Shown here piece after piece: positions 49,401 through 62,340 of a DNA stretch of 64,000 nt (position 1 is the stretch's first letter; every line of letters begins with the position of its first letter). Below the pieces are notes generated by a model. That model had not been told where the DNA came from. It did no database searches and worked only from the letters and a program-made list of their open reading frames with translations. Source of the stretch: Pterobdella sp. o SKG-2022 (lineage: Eukaryota; Annelida; Clitellata; Hirudinida; Piscicolidae); NCBI GenBank assembly GCA_964035795.1, contig OZ038320.1:8702671-8766670 (forward strand), given 5' to 3'. Made by a program: the position numbers and the translations under genes.

Positions 49401-52400
49401 AAGTTCTTTGAAGTTTTTTTCAATACTTGTAGAGTTTTGAGAATTAATGGGAAACATCAAAATACCAATGCTTTATTTGATCATGAAATTTTAAGTATTA
49501 ATTTTAGTTTTAAAAGTTCATTCAAAAATTCTTATTATGTAATCTAATTGAGTTACTTGATTATGGCCAAAACATCAAAAGTCATATTGTCACGAACGAA
49601 CATTTTAAAATGAATTTTTCAAAATAAAATTGAATTAAATACTAATTGAGGAAAAGAATGGGAAAATTTTCTTTTTAAAAAATTTGTCTGCTTTTTAATA
49701 GCTGGAACGTGAATTTATAAATTTAAAATCTTAATGGTAAACTGTAGATCCAAATTTATTGGGATGATCATCACTCTACATCCGGGTCATACATTGATAT
49801 AAACTTATCAAATGTGCGGTGAACGTTTTGACATGAACCAAAAGACTGTTATAATTCACAGTGACCTTTCAAACAACCTTCTTTGTTTTCTCTCAGCACC
49901 GTGAAAACCTACAGAGTTTTATATGACGGGTTTCATGAATGGACGTCAATGATACAATGAGCAGGGTTTAAATGGATTCAACTCTGAGAGATCACACTGA
50001 AAAAATTCTTAAATCTTTTTTTTTCAGTAGAAGCAGAACACCGTTAATTATGTTTAAAATGTAGAGGCAGGTGTTAATAAGGTTGTATACAGCAGCCAAT
50101 ACCATTAAATTGGCACTTAAGATACTTTAGTGCCAAACAAACTACTTTTTATAATGACTATATTACATTTTGCCTAAAAAAGAACTTCTATAAATACCGA
50201 AAATGTTTTTGCTCATTTGGAACTAATTGTGCAAACTTCAATAGATTAACGTAAATTTGAGTATAAAAATCACTGTAAGTATTTTTAGTAGTAGATATTA
50301 TCGAACAGTAAGTTAAAACATAGATTTTTCAATTCTAAATTATAGTATTTAATGCCTTAATTATATGGAAAGATATGGAAATTGTGAAAGCGAATATTTG
50401 AGGCTATAATCTTAAATAATGATTTTTCAAAAATTGAGTAATCTGAAATAGAACTTTGTGAAGCACTTATTTTAAAATTGTGATTAATGAGTGAACAAAT
50501 GACTAAAATATATTAGAGCAATGGGTTACGCGATGGCTTTTTTTATTTAGCCCTGAAGAGTGTGGTCTTTTTTATATAACCCTGAAAAATGTAGGGACGT
50601 CAACAAAAAAGATTGCATTATTGGTTTCAATAAATTCTGAATATTTTTATTGTATGGCTCATATCAAATATTTATGTGTCGAAGCAGAGAAAAATCTTTT
50701 TGGAAAATTTTACAATTTTTTTTTCTCAAGTTGGAAAGAATAATTTCCAAATTTACTCTGCAAAAATTTTAAGAAATCAAGGAGCTTATAAATAATACCA
50801 GCTTCACAAAAAATTCAGTTTCCGTGATGTAATTAAAATAATGATTTTGTACTTGTATAGTCTACAATCCAAGTCGGTGTTTTTTAACTTGAAACACAAT
50901 TTATGTTTGAATATCAATGAAAGATTTTCAAGATTTATTAATAAAACAAATAGAAAAATTAAAGTTTTAAAATTTTTTCTTTGAATTGTTATCACCTCTA
51001 AATTGTGGATATCAATTTGTTATTGGCAAATTCCGGACTTGAAAAATGTTGCATACACGTTTATACAACGCCATAAACAAAATAACTTTGAAAAACAAAG
51101 ATTATACTCACATTGTATGTATTCACATATTTTAATGGATAATCCTATTTCACGGCATATGAAAGATCTATAAACAGGCCCAATTAAAGGACCGTTAATG
51201 CTGGTGCTATAATGAGTATGTAAACGGTGGGGATTGAGGATATTTTATTTAAAATTCTTCAAGCTCATGCAACATTTTAAAAACCTCAAGCGGTGTGTTG
51301 ATAAAAACAATTGAGAAAAACTAAGTCGCTTTTATAACATCAAATCTGAAGACTTATATCATACTTTGAATGAGTTAATGTCTTTAAATATTCACAGGTT
51401 GCATAAGTTGACTTTTGAACTTCAAATCATCGCTGGTATTTGACTTTTACATACAATATTCATCTTGTTTCATAACTTTAAATTGCTATTTTGAATATAT
51501 AATTGAAGCTAATAAACAAAATTTTGATCTTTTTTTTATATAGATCTTTGTTGGCTTGACCTTGAAATATTCAAAATTCTAAAGAAACTTCATTATATAT
51601 ACTTCGCACGTCCCTCATTAAATAAATCTTTAGACGTTTTTTGTTCATTTTTTTCATTCAAGCTTTTTGAAAATTTTGAATGGAAGCGGCGTTTTTGGAG
51701 CAAAAACCTTTGCAAGTCTTTAGGGCATTCTATATGATGAAGTTTTGTTGGAGTATTTATATGGTATATATAGTGAAAAAATTTTGAAGAAAAATTTGGC
51801 CAAAAATCTTTATAAAAGTTTAAATTCGTTTAATAACTAACGGTATAAAGCATAAGAGGCTATTAAATCGTAAAATTCGAAGTAATACTTTTGTGTTGAT
51901 AAATAACATGGCAATACTAAAACAATTAGTTTTGAATTAAATGGTCTTTCAGTAATTTTATCTTTTATGCGTTTTTTACTGATACATGGAACTTTCATTT
52001 ATCTAACTTCTATCTTATTTTCGCTTGAGAAGCAAAAATTTAATAACTTTAAAAGTCATTTTTTCACTTCATTAACGAAAACTCTACTACAAACTTAATT
52101 TAAATCTCAATTACAAAATTGAACAAGAATCTGATCAAGATAAAGTTTATTTGATCAACAAGAAGTAGGTGGAAGGCGTACTAATTGAAAGTGTGTTCGA
52201 AAAGCATGAAATGCTTACCAAGGACCCAAATGCGTTTATACCAATGAACCCAAGCAAGTTCACTTATAGAACTGAGTGAATTTATTTCGAGTTTTTTTTT
52301 ATACTTTTATCAAATTTCTGCGCTCGAATGATGGATGACAATAAAGCTCACAATTGAAGCTAATGCAGTATATCTAGTTAATTTCACCATGAGACAAAAA

Positions 52401-55400
52401 GTGTACAACTGTTTCTAGACCATTCACTCCGGAACATCAAAGCAAGTGAAATACAAGCAATAACTATATTATTATTAGATTTTAAGTTTTTAATAAAATT
52501 TTATTTTCAAAGGCTACGAAAAAATTTTAATATTTACTCTTCTATTCTTTTGAAGTTTTGAATTTTCAAACGATTTTTTCCTATAATTGATCATGAAATT
52601 GCAATTTTTTCAAATGACAAAAATCACTTAAATTTACTGATTTCTGGACAAATCAACATTTAAAATCTTAATGACTTCGAATGCTAGTTTATATGCAAAA
52701 ATCTATTTCAATTCTACAAATCTTGAACTGAAGGAACATGTGCTCAGACTATTTGGGAAAAAATTTTGAAGAAAGTTAATAAATTTCTAATTTCATTAAT
52801 CAGTTGACCCAAGTCTTAACAGTTAAAAAAAAACAAAAAATAGTAGACAAAGGTATAAAAAAGGTATAAGTTTTATATCTTTCATCAGAGAAGTTAGAAA
52901 CCGGCAGTCGATCAGTTAAGACATCATATAAAAATGACTGGATGATTACATATCTGTGTATCGTAGCTTTAAATTAACTTTCCTACCGACCAAATGAAGC
53001 CAGGTTGATAATACATCTGAGAAGGGTTCTCTATAGATTAGACTTCGAACGAGATAATATCGTTCCAAGTCAAATCACGCATATTTTCGTTTTAGTTCAA
53101 GGGATGCAAGCCACCACTGCCACCGGACATCTTTTCTAGTAGTTTATATATCTCCAAGGTGGAGCGCTTCCTCGATGAAATAACTTTTAATTTTTGAAAA
53201 TTGAAATTGATTATATAAAAGTTTGTGGAGAAGTAGATTTAAAAACTATAAATTTGCTTTTTTGTCGATCAACTGAAAACCAGAGATATTTCAGAAATAA
53301 AATTTTATAAACAAAATTAAATAAAATTTACTAAATTATAAGATTGAAATGCATCCAATTAGTAAAATTCAAACTGTAAATTTAATAAAAATAAGCGTAT
53401 GCAACTTGATTATTTCACCATAAATTTAAATTCATTATTCCTGTTTTTAAATTTATGAATGTTTTGGAATTAAAATATAACTTCATTATTTTTGAGCTAG
53501 TTTTTACTCAAAATATATATTTTCAGTTTTTATTTTTAAAAAAGTTGATTGCGCCCACATTGAAGACCTCAATACAAGCAAATGTGGGATTTGATTATTT
53601 TCAAAACTTTTTATGAAAATCAAATAACATAGGAATATAATTATTAATAATTTTTATCAGTTTTTTAAAAAATTGCTGTATAATGGGTAATTAACCTATT
53701 TTTAAATGAATCCAAGTGAGGCTTATCACGAAAGCAGATGATATTATTTCAAAGTTAAAAAGCTGAAATGGTTTTCAATTTAATCAAAACCTTTTGCCAT
53801 TTTAAATAACAACAAAAAGACCACCAATCTTTACAACAATTAGCCAGGCTGCAGAGCTCTCTTTCTAGTGGTATCGGGTGTGCACTCCAACAAAAGTGTC
53901 AAAGGGGTTTTCAACACAGAGCAGTTTGAAATCCTTTCATCGAGTGTATACTCCGTAACAAAAAGTATAACTGAAGGCATATACAAAAGATTAACTAAAG
54001 TGAAACCATAGATCACAACATCCATCTGCTCAACAAAACAACAACCGATAAAAATTACAACTCTCAAAAAAAAGACTTACTGACTATTCGTCTCAAGTCT
54101 GACTATTATTCTAAAGAACGAAAATGAAAATTTATAAGGCAGGGTGAAAACTACCGGTGTCTACACTGCAGTGAGAAAAAAATCGGCAAAGCATCTTTGG
54201 CTTTGATGTCTTGTTTTTTTAAGAACTAAACATCTTTGACAGAAGTTTTTTTTTCAAATTGAATCATTTTTACAGCTTTTCATAAACGTCTTGGGATTAA
54301 CAACAAAAAAACCCGTTTCCAGATATCCCTTTTGCATGGTGTCGGGCATCACGAAAAATCCCTCAAGCCAGCTGCATCAACTGTATGTTTTAAACAGCAA
54401 CAACAAAAGCAACAGACCACCAGTTTTTGAGGCTCGTAAATAAAAAAATTATTGTTTAGTTTGAGAAATCTGAACATTTTTATAGTTAGGTTCTTTCGAA
54501 AGTGGCCAATAAACTTTTTTCAACAGCTCAGGTATCTTTTATAATTAAGTTTTCCAAATAGCTTTTAAAAAAGATTCAACAAATTTTCAAAATTAACTTA
54601 AAAATTCAAATTTTTAAATAAATTGACCACAAAAAAAGTAGCGGATAATATGAGTTGAAAAATTCTTGAAAAGACTCATATTTGTGATTGAAAAAAAAAC
54701 TATTCAAACGGGGTTGAGTGCTTGGAAAGTTATTGAAAAGAGCTCAAATGAGCGCCAAAATATATTTCGAAAAATTTTTTGGTGGAAGGTCAGACATGGT
54801 CTAAAACGCTTTTGTTGTGAAAAAAAATTTTCTCAGCCATTCTAAATTTATGAAAGATGCACAATATACGGTAAAAATCATACACTTAACAATTTAAAAA
54901 AAGTTGAATTTTGCATGAATAAAAATTTAATCTCAGTTACAAAATATGTAACTTTTTGTGAAAATCAAAACAATTTTAGAATATATTCGTTTCCAATGTT
55001 ATCTCAAAACAATAAAATATCTGTTTACTTTTAGTTCACAGTACATAAATGCAATGTAACCTAAAAAGAGCAAGCACAACAGTCAGCCACGTTGAGATAT
55101 TATGCACAATGACAGAGAAGTTCGCATAGAACACCACATAACATGCCGCATTATACGAGTGCCTTTGCTCGCTGGAGTCTGCGGTGAATATTTGTTTTAG
55201 AAGCTCTAGAATTCTCTAGATGACTGAATATCTAATCGAATAATATTCAAATAAATAATGTTTTATTGAGTCGGAATAACTTGTAAAAAATGATTATCAA
55301 TATAATAATGCAAATTAAATATTTAGTTTTCTTACCACTGTCATAAAGTATATGATAAATAAGAGCGAATGGGACGTAAGAAAGCATGGTGAGTTCATCA

Positions 55401-55570
55401 AAGACAGCAAGAGCAGTGAGAAGAGTATTGGTGGAAGAATGCATAGAAGGTCGAGTCAGTACTATAACATTGAGAATGTTGGCTACGATTCCAAAGCAAC
55501 AAACGATACATGCCAGGTACCCATGAATCGGGGCATACCATTGGTCAAAAGCTTGGATGAATGTGGCCAT
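43458..55570 (-). CDS. Neuropeptide-type (FMRFamide/myosuppressin receptor-like) GPCR with giant loops
   Basis: Rhodopsin-class peptide receptor at the plasma membrane. Four exons: 55570-55336, 55178-55061, 49340-46358, 43643-43458; 3522 nt, 1173 aa. TM1 (GIVANILNVIVLTR) and TM2 (LTALAVFDELTM) are in exon 1. TM3 (ANFSVIVHNISTWLTV, ending LALFRYLTV in the DRY position) is in exon 2. TM4 (139-161), TM5 (about 491-517, FWLMSFFFRLIPCCLLC) and TM6 (about 1082-1104) are in exon 3. TM7 (LLNSSINFLLYC, then FR) is in exon 4. These motifs match the myosuppressin/sex-peptide receptor group. The second extracellular loop is about 327 residues, basic and Asn/Lys-rich. The third intracellular loop is about 560 residues. 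Both are far above family norm yet fully open in one exon. Introns 2 (5.9 kb) and 3 (2.7 kb) are large. Further 5' exons or a longer N-terminus are possible; ligand unknown. Confidence 0.88.
45095..45165 (+). other. Candidate coding exon 1 of an unidentified plus-strand gene, inside GPCR intron 3
   Basis: Preceded by CTTTTTACCTTTAG and followed by GTTAAATG. Open in the frame reading HKPRGYGSISIYECFKK then TTTHFN. It enters one base into a codon and ends on a codon boundary, compatible with the island at 45990. No family recognised. Confidence 0.35.
45990..46091 (+). other. Candidate coding exon 2 of an unidentified plus-strand gene, inside GPCR intron 3
   Basis: Exactly 34 codons between a CTTTTTCAG acceptor and a GTTTTG donor, reading GLRSACMCQDRLTNKALVF then ARRFFEC. 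Composition is clearly protein-like against an AT-rich background. No family recognised. Confidence 0.4.
52169..52279 (+). other. Candidate terminal exon of an unidentified plus-strand gene, inside GPCR intron 2
   Basis: A GAAGTAG acceptor is followed in phase 0 by 36 codons and TGA, reading VEGVLIESVFEKHEMLTKD then NAFIPMNPSKFTYRTE. Phase-compatible with 45990-46091. No family recognised. Confidence 0.4.
53840..54067 (-). other. Minus-strand ORF inside GPCR intron 2, unidentified
   Basis: Seventy-five codons with higher GC than its surroundings, reading GFTLVNLLYMPSVILFVTE, then NCSVLKTPLTLLLECTPDTT and RKRALQPG to a stop. It lacks any GPCR motif and is not needed for the receptor frame. 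It may be a mobile-element relic. Confidence 0.25.
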
Positions 55571-58500
55571 CTTGCTTGTAGAATGTTTTGTGGTATCATG
55601 TAAATAATAATTAGTTTCAATGAATAATTAATGTATAATTTAAATAAAAAAAAGATTATTTTAGACTATATTAATATTTAAACATGAGTATTATATTAAA
55701 TTTATTTTTACATCTATGCCAATAAAAATATTCAATAAAATCAGAAATTTGTTTCTTACATGTAGAGTTATCAGAAAAAATTGATTTCACGTAGGAATAT
55801 TAAATTTTCATTCAAAAAACTCAAAAAGCTTTCAAGGAGTTTGGCAAGAAAAAATCGGAGCTGGTGGGGTAGATTGATTTATAATGACGAATGACACCAA
55901 GAGTTTTCCAATTACTTTAAAAATTCAGTGTCGCAAAATTTTATTTGCATATTTAAGTCTTTCCATGATAGCTCAATTAAAATTCATGGTTTTATCTAAT
56001 CCTTGGAGTCAAGTTCCCGATCAAATGCTCTATTTCGTTTTAATATTCCCTATATTCAAAGTTCGTTTTGACGAATTATTGAGTTTTGAATAAAAAAGTT
56101 TATAAACTGGGAAAAAGACGGAAACTCAAGTTATAAATTATAAGCACAAGGTTTATTGGTTTTTATATGAGTTGAAATTCTTTTTCTTTATTTCCATTTA
56201 TGAGCAATTTTCCGTGTCATAAGAAAACTCAACATCGAACGAAATGTTATTCAAATACTAGCACTGCTTCTTTTGATAAAATGACTGCCAAGTAAAAAAA
56301 TATGTCTACAATTCAGGGAAATTGGAAGGAGAGGAGTATTTCTGTGTGGCTTCGCCATTAAAATCACCTCATAACTCAAACTGCATGAGGTAAGCCATAG
56401 CAATAAATTATAATTTTGAACTGTTTTTACTAAATATTACATATTCTTTGAAAAAATTAATATCCGTGTATTTTTCAATTTTAAACTGTAGGAAATATTG
56501 AAAGAAACTATTAATAACAAAAAATCAAAGTTAATACAGACTTTCAGAGCATGCCATAAAGAGCATTAAAAGTTGTATCTTGTATTTAAAATATTAAAAA
56601 AGCGATTCATCATAGAATAAGAATCTTTGGAAAGTTTGAAAAATCAAATAATTACAAAGGTTTTGACAGGGAAGCCTTAAATCACTGGTTCCCTTATGGA
56701 TTACATCATGTAGTGTACAAGTTACTAAAGTTTTTGAAGATTAAAGCTTCAAAAAATTTTTGAATTTTTTTTTTAAAACTTTAGGAATTATATAAAGTAT
56801 TCCATATTGCATTTTTGAATGCTCAAAGTACTAAAAAATAACTTTTATTTCGAAGAAATTGTTTTGACAAAAGTTTTAGTGATTGTTTTAAGTTTTTATT
56901 GTTCATTTCCGAAAAATACGCCTTGTAAAAAGAAAATAACGGTTTAAATGAAATCTTTTCCGCCTTTTGACATCAACGAGCCACGTTTGTTGATGAATGC
57001 TTTAAAAAATGCCTAAAATAATGAAGAAAGTTGATTGACATTAAATTTTGAATGGTTCAATGTATTTCTTAGAAAAGAATTTTTTACGCACTCTTTAAAA
57101 GTGAAAAAAGCCAATTATCTCAGAAAAATAACAAGATATATGGGTCTTTTTGAAAATATAAATTTTATTTATTATAGTTTACGTAATTCTGTTTCTCTTG
57201 ATCTATGGGGTCCAGTCATTTGTTAATAGGATAGCTACAGGGTTCTTTGATGTTGAGGTGTCTTCGATTACAAAAAACCTACTTCTCTTCGTTACTTTTC
57301 AAAGTTTTTAATTATTTTGTTGTGATTAACGTTATTTTTTGTCGGCGACGGTTTTTGACCGTTGAAGACTTAAAATCAATTTTCTTTCTTAGTTTGTTTG
57401 GTTAAATCCAAACATTGGATACGCCTGTTAACAAAATTTTTTTTCCGATTTTATCTATTGACTTTTTAATCCTTTGACTATCACCAAAATGTCGCATCTG
57501 AATCTTTAAATGTATGCTTGGAACAAACTTTTCATCTTGGTTTTGCGGTAAAGTTTATTCAAATTCCACATCATAACTATTTCTTTTTTGGTGTTAAATT
57601 TTATACACTCATCATAAAATTGTAAATAATTATGAAGCAAAATTTTTTCTTCGTTGATTTCTAACGGTAATTTCTTAATGAAGTTCAATATTGAGTTTGT
57701 GTGCCTCCTTCACCGGTGCAGTAATGTGCCAGGTGAATCCGATCATGTTTCTGGTTTCTTTAGGATATTTTAAATCATATAGTTTCATGTACTTCATACT
57801 TAAATAAAAACTTTGATAGTTGCAAAATTTCCTAGTGCAAATCTTTTTAATTATCTTGTTGATTTTTCAACAAAAATTGCCCTCAAACCAAAATGAGTAA
57901 GTTATGAGTAACTTTTACATAATGCATAGACCAGGTATGATAATTCTGAGATACAAAACTTTCCAATAACTTTTAAAGAGTACTTTAGTTTATATTTTTC
58001 TTTTATTAGTTTGATACTCCATGGATGATACACTATTTAGAAAATTTTCTTCTTTTCATTACTTTTTTGGTTTTGTATAGGCTCAATTTACAGAATTTTG
58101 TTCGTTAAGTTGAAAGCTCATGTTATTATCCAACACATCAATGCCTTATCCATTTCTGGTTTCATTGGTTCGTTCCACTTATAGCTTATCGAAATGATTC
58201 ATTGTTGTTAATTTGATTAGAAATACTTACAGTTATATTTGAATTGTATGAATAGTTTCATTGCATTATTTTCTGAAAATAAATTTTTTATAAGTTCATA
58301 TTCTATATAGCCTAGCACGTCACTAAATCTTTCAAAATTTTGAAATTTAACTCAAATTTTTTTTTCAAAATTAGCTTTTTGCAAAAAATTTAAAAAAATA
58401 AAATTCAAACAGAATGGAATTAACTTTCAAATTTGAAATGAAACAAACGAACTATTTTTAACTCGTTTCTTCCATTCTGAGTGCTAAAAAATTAAGTCCA

Positions 58501-61500
58501 AACTTTCGATGGGTTTTAAATTAATAAGTATTCAAAATATATGAGCCATCCGTCTTAAACTCATAAGGATGCTTTCATAATGAAACCTTTAAAGGTGCCA
58601 TGTTAAAATCAATATGAAAGTAATAAGAACAAGATTTTTATTCCAAAATGACATTAAAAAATTAATTAATATTTAGCATAATACTAATTTTCTTGTCCAG
58701 CTTCATCTGGTAAGTAATTAAAATAGCAATAACTGTAGTTCAAAGCCATAAAATTCAGATAAATGGAAAATTATTTTAATATAAAAAAACTCATTAGGGT
58801 ATAGTTTTAAAATAACTGCATTTATGCTTGGTCGGTGCAGTTGCATGGTTTTTGAAAAAATTTTAGTTGAAGTATATAACTAAGATGCATTTGATTTGGC
58901 TTTAATGCTTTGGGTATTGACATAAAGATGCGTGGAAATCACCAAACCACAAATAATTTTTCACAGTTTTTGATTTATGCTTGAAATTCCCATCAAAACT
59001 GTGAAGATCATTCCCAAAAGACTGTCTTTCAAATGGATGCTGAAACATTTGTTTGAGTTTCATTGAAGCAGAATCAAATATTCTTTAACAGTTTTTTTTT
59101 CAAATTTGTCAATTAAACATGAAAACTTAACTTTAGATGGAAGTACCACACTTGAATTATCATTTTGTATCAACTTATGTGAATAACTGGAAATGGTCTG
59201 AAAATAAATTGCCTTACTTTTTTGAAAACTTTACTTTTTCTGGGTTTTAGTTATGATGTAGGTGTATTATTTTAATGTTCTAGAAATTTTAATTTTTTTC
59301 AATTTCAATTTGAACTCAAAAATTAAAATTTTAAATATTTACTCAATTTTTTTTCTGATTCTGTTTTCATGTATCAAATTATTATCAAATAAATTTTTTA
59401 AAAATCAATTTAAAAAAGTTTATTAATAAAAATTTGGAATGAAAACGACTAAAATTGCGTAAGGAGAATAGGCATTATGTATATTGCCAAACAATTTCAG
59501 GCTATATGTACATGCTCAATTAAATATATTTCTAAAATTTGTTTAAGTTTTTCATGTTTTTGATAAAGTCTATGCAAGTTTGTTAAGCTGTCATTCATTT
59601 GAAACAACGGAACACAAAAAGGCACTTGAGAAACTTCATAATAATTATATTCATAAAAACCTTTCTGTTGTTTCTCATGGTAGGTTTTATTGGTACATGC
59701 GCTTCAGCTATGGAAAAAAAGTATTTGATACAAAAATAAAATTTTAGGAAAACATAGAATGATGAGTCAATGTTTCACATATTTTTCAGTTATTTATGGT
59801 TTTTTCTCCACTAATTTAGATTATTTTATTGCTCAAAACAAATGAGCAAAAGCCACTCCAATCAACTGGGTTCCAAGTCCAAAAATAAAATAAGTGTTCC
59901 CAAAAATCGTTTGAAGTCTTAAAAACAGATTATCTGACTGAGCGGTCAAAAACTGTATGATTCATTAAGTCTATTTGAATAATTGGAATAACTTATATTG
60001 TTTTAAAAACATCATGAAATTCAAACCATAAAAATTCTTGTTGGAAGATTCATAAAACTTGCATGCCAGATTTTATTAATCAGACATTTTTCATGGTAAT
60101 ATCTTTGTCTTAAAGTTCTCATCTTTGAAATTTATAAATATTCTGAGCTTTTAAAGAGTCAAATTAAACACCCACAATCCCAGTTTTAACATAATTTTTT
60201 TTTTAAAAAATAAACTTTGCTGGAATTTTCCAATTATTTCAGATTTCTATATTAAAAAAAACTTTCAAATTTATGTCTATTAAAGAATTTTAATAAAATC
60301 TTGGTTTGGTCCTAATATAGGTAAACGTTGTGAACTGAAATGTTCCTAATAATGAAGTTTCATTCAAATTAAGCATACCTGTTGCTAAAGAAGCTTCGCA
60401 AAAACTGTCTTTTTCAGCGACACAAACAAAATCATCATTTATATACATCTTCAACGCCCAAGAACATAAAGCCTTTCGTTAAGATTCGTCTGCATTTTAA
60501 TAGGTTGTAGGGCTTCATATGTGGAATTCATTGGTGGTTTAATTAATTTTTTTAATTACCCACTTGAATGGCATAGAAGAGTATTACCTTGGGGTTGTGA
60601 AATAATTGAACAGATTTTGATTGGTTTTTGTTAACGTTTGACTGAATAAAATTGGATTTTTTACAACTATGAATTAATGCATTTTCAAAGAGCTTCAAAC
60701 ATTTATAAACAAAAACAATAATGGTAATATATGTTATTTGGGTTGCAAGCATAAGGTTGTTTGAGGTGGCTTTAGTGCTTTGTATCAGACTTTTTAACAA
60801 AAAAAACTTGGAAAAACAAAAAGAAAAGCAATAAAAAACTTTAAATAGTTAAAAAGTTGAAAGGACAAATATCGTTACTATTTGAGTTAATTTCTCAATG
60901 CTATTAGATGTTTTTTTACAATAAAAACTACCAATTGAAATTCTTGTATGATTGACATTTTAATTTTCCCGTCATGAATATTTTTCCCAAGTAATCAGGA
61001 TTTTTTGAAGATTGCTCAAGTTTTTTATTCAATACTTTTTCTAACTGGAACCTTCAAAGTGACCCCGTTTTAGATATATTGATTTTATAAAAAAACACTT
61101 CGATTTCTCGATAAGTTCAACTTATAGAGGTCAAAAATATTGAAAATATTGTTAAACTTTTAAAAGTCATCATTTCTAAAATTCTTCAGACTTAAATTAA
61201 AACTCAAAAAAATGATAAGTTGAGATAAAAGTTTTAATGACGTTTTTATGTCATTGGCCGATTTTCATTGTTGATCCGTGTGTGCGTGTGTGTTGTTTTA
61301 TTGATTTTCGTCTTAAACTTTTAAAACAAAACGGTTTTTATTTGTATTATTTATTTGAAATTGTAGAATCTAATACAAAGAATTGTATATGACTTGAGTC
61401 GTTTAATCAATAAATCAAATAAAATTCAAAAGAGTTTTGAATTTCAAAAATGAAAAATGACTATAGTAATGAGACCTCTTTAGACTGTGATCCTTTTTTT

Positions 61501-62340
61501 TGAACTTCTAGGACTTTGTCTCATAAGTTATTAAGTAATTGTTTCTATTAATAGCATTTTTTCTGATTAAAAAAAATAAAGAATTTAGTTATTCAAACCT
61601 CTTTCGCACTTTAATTGAGTTTTGCATTGAGTTATTGATTTGGTGTGTGTTGAGACTTAAACACAAATAAGACGTTCAGAACCCATTTAAAGTTGAAAGT
61701 AACTTTAATTTGCTAACTCTTAGTAGTTTTTGTAGTATTTTTTACTTATATATTGATATTATACATAGTAGTGAGCAAAGGTTATTCAAGTTACTATTTA
61801 AGAACGGGTTTTTAACCATAGTCTTCTGTTTGATGTTATCCAAATTAGGTAATGTTTAAAGAGAATATTGCTTAATTCAAGAAAAAAAGGTGAATAACTA
61901 GTTCTGTATTTTGGACCTTATTAACATCATTGTTGCTAAAGAAAGATCACTTTTATTTTTTCATCCAAACCTTTAAACTCGTTATGAAACTTAGGAGTAG
62001 ACTTATATAAAACAAGAAGTTTTCTGTGTTTCAAAACAGATTATTTTAAAATGAGCATTCATATTAAATAGTTTCTAAAAAATATTAAGTTTTTTACTGA
62101 ATAATATTGATCAAGGTTACGGATAAGAAACGGTATTTGGGTAATATAAATGTTTATTTTAATTTTGGCCTAAAAACTTTTAAAGCTAATTTATAATCGT
62201 GTTATATTGTATTTTCACTTGAATGTATTAAAAACCAGCTGTGTTTAATGCCTTGAAAGATGAATTTTCTTAAAATAAATGATATTTCAATTGAATTAAA
62301 GATGATATTCAAAATTTTTCACAGAAAAGCTTCATGAAAA
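55571..62340. other. Long intergenic region between the GPCR and the zinc transporter
   Basis: 6.8 kb, AT-rich, without a recognisable gene. One splice-flanked island at 56317-56389 may be an upstream exon of the zinc transporter gene. Short ORFs at 55884-56093, 57035-57226 and 60552-60800 are composed like random AT-rich DNA. A GT-rich run is at about 61276-61293. Confidence 0.5.
56317..56389 (+). other. Candidate internal exon, unidentified
   Basis: Flanked by an ACAATTCAG acceptor and a GTAAGCC donor. One of three frames is open throughout, reading KLEGEEYFCVASPLKSPHN then SNCM. GC content is locally raised. It could be a leader exon of the zinc transporter gene (then untranslated, since its frame does not join the exon at 62341) or part of an unseen gene. 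Confidence 0.3.

Larger units (their letters stand above)
49341..55060. other. GPCR intron 2 (5.7 kb)
   Basis: AT-rich. Besides the plus-strand island at 52169 and the minus-strand ORF at 53840, it holds a small direct duplication at about 50536-50592 (TTTATTTAGCCCTGAAGAG and TTTATATAACCCTGAAAAA). Nothing else was seen. Confidence 0.5.

Noticed and set aside
48135..49547. Plus-strand ORFs opposite the large GPCR exon
   Set aside because: Shadows of a real coding exon; composition mirrors the opposite strand.
57170..57300. LDLWGPV near 57200, similar to the start of a Copia integrase core
   Set aside because: Only one short motif matches. The sequence on both sides is AT-rich without integrase, protease or reverse transcriptase motifs in any frame, so chance is as likely.
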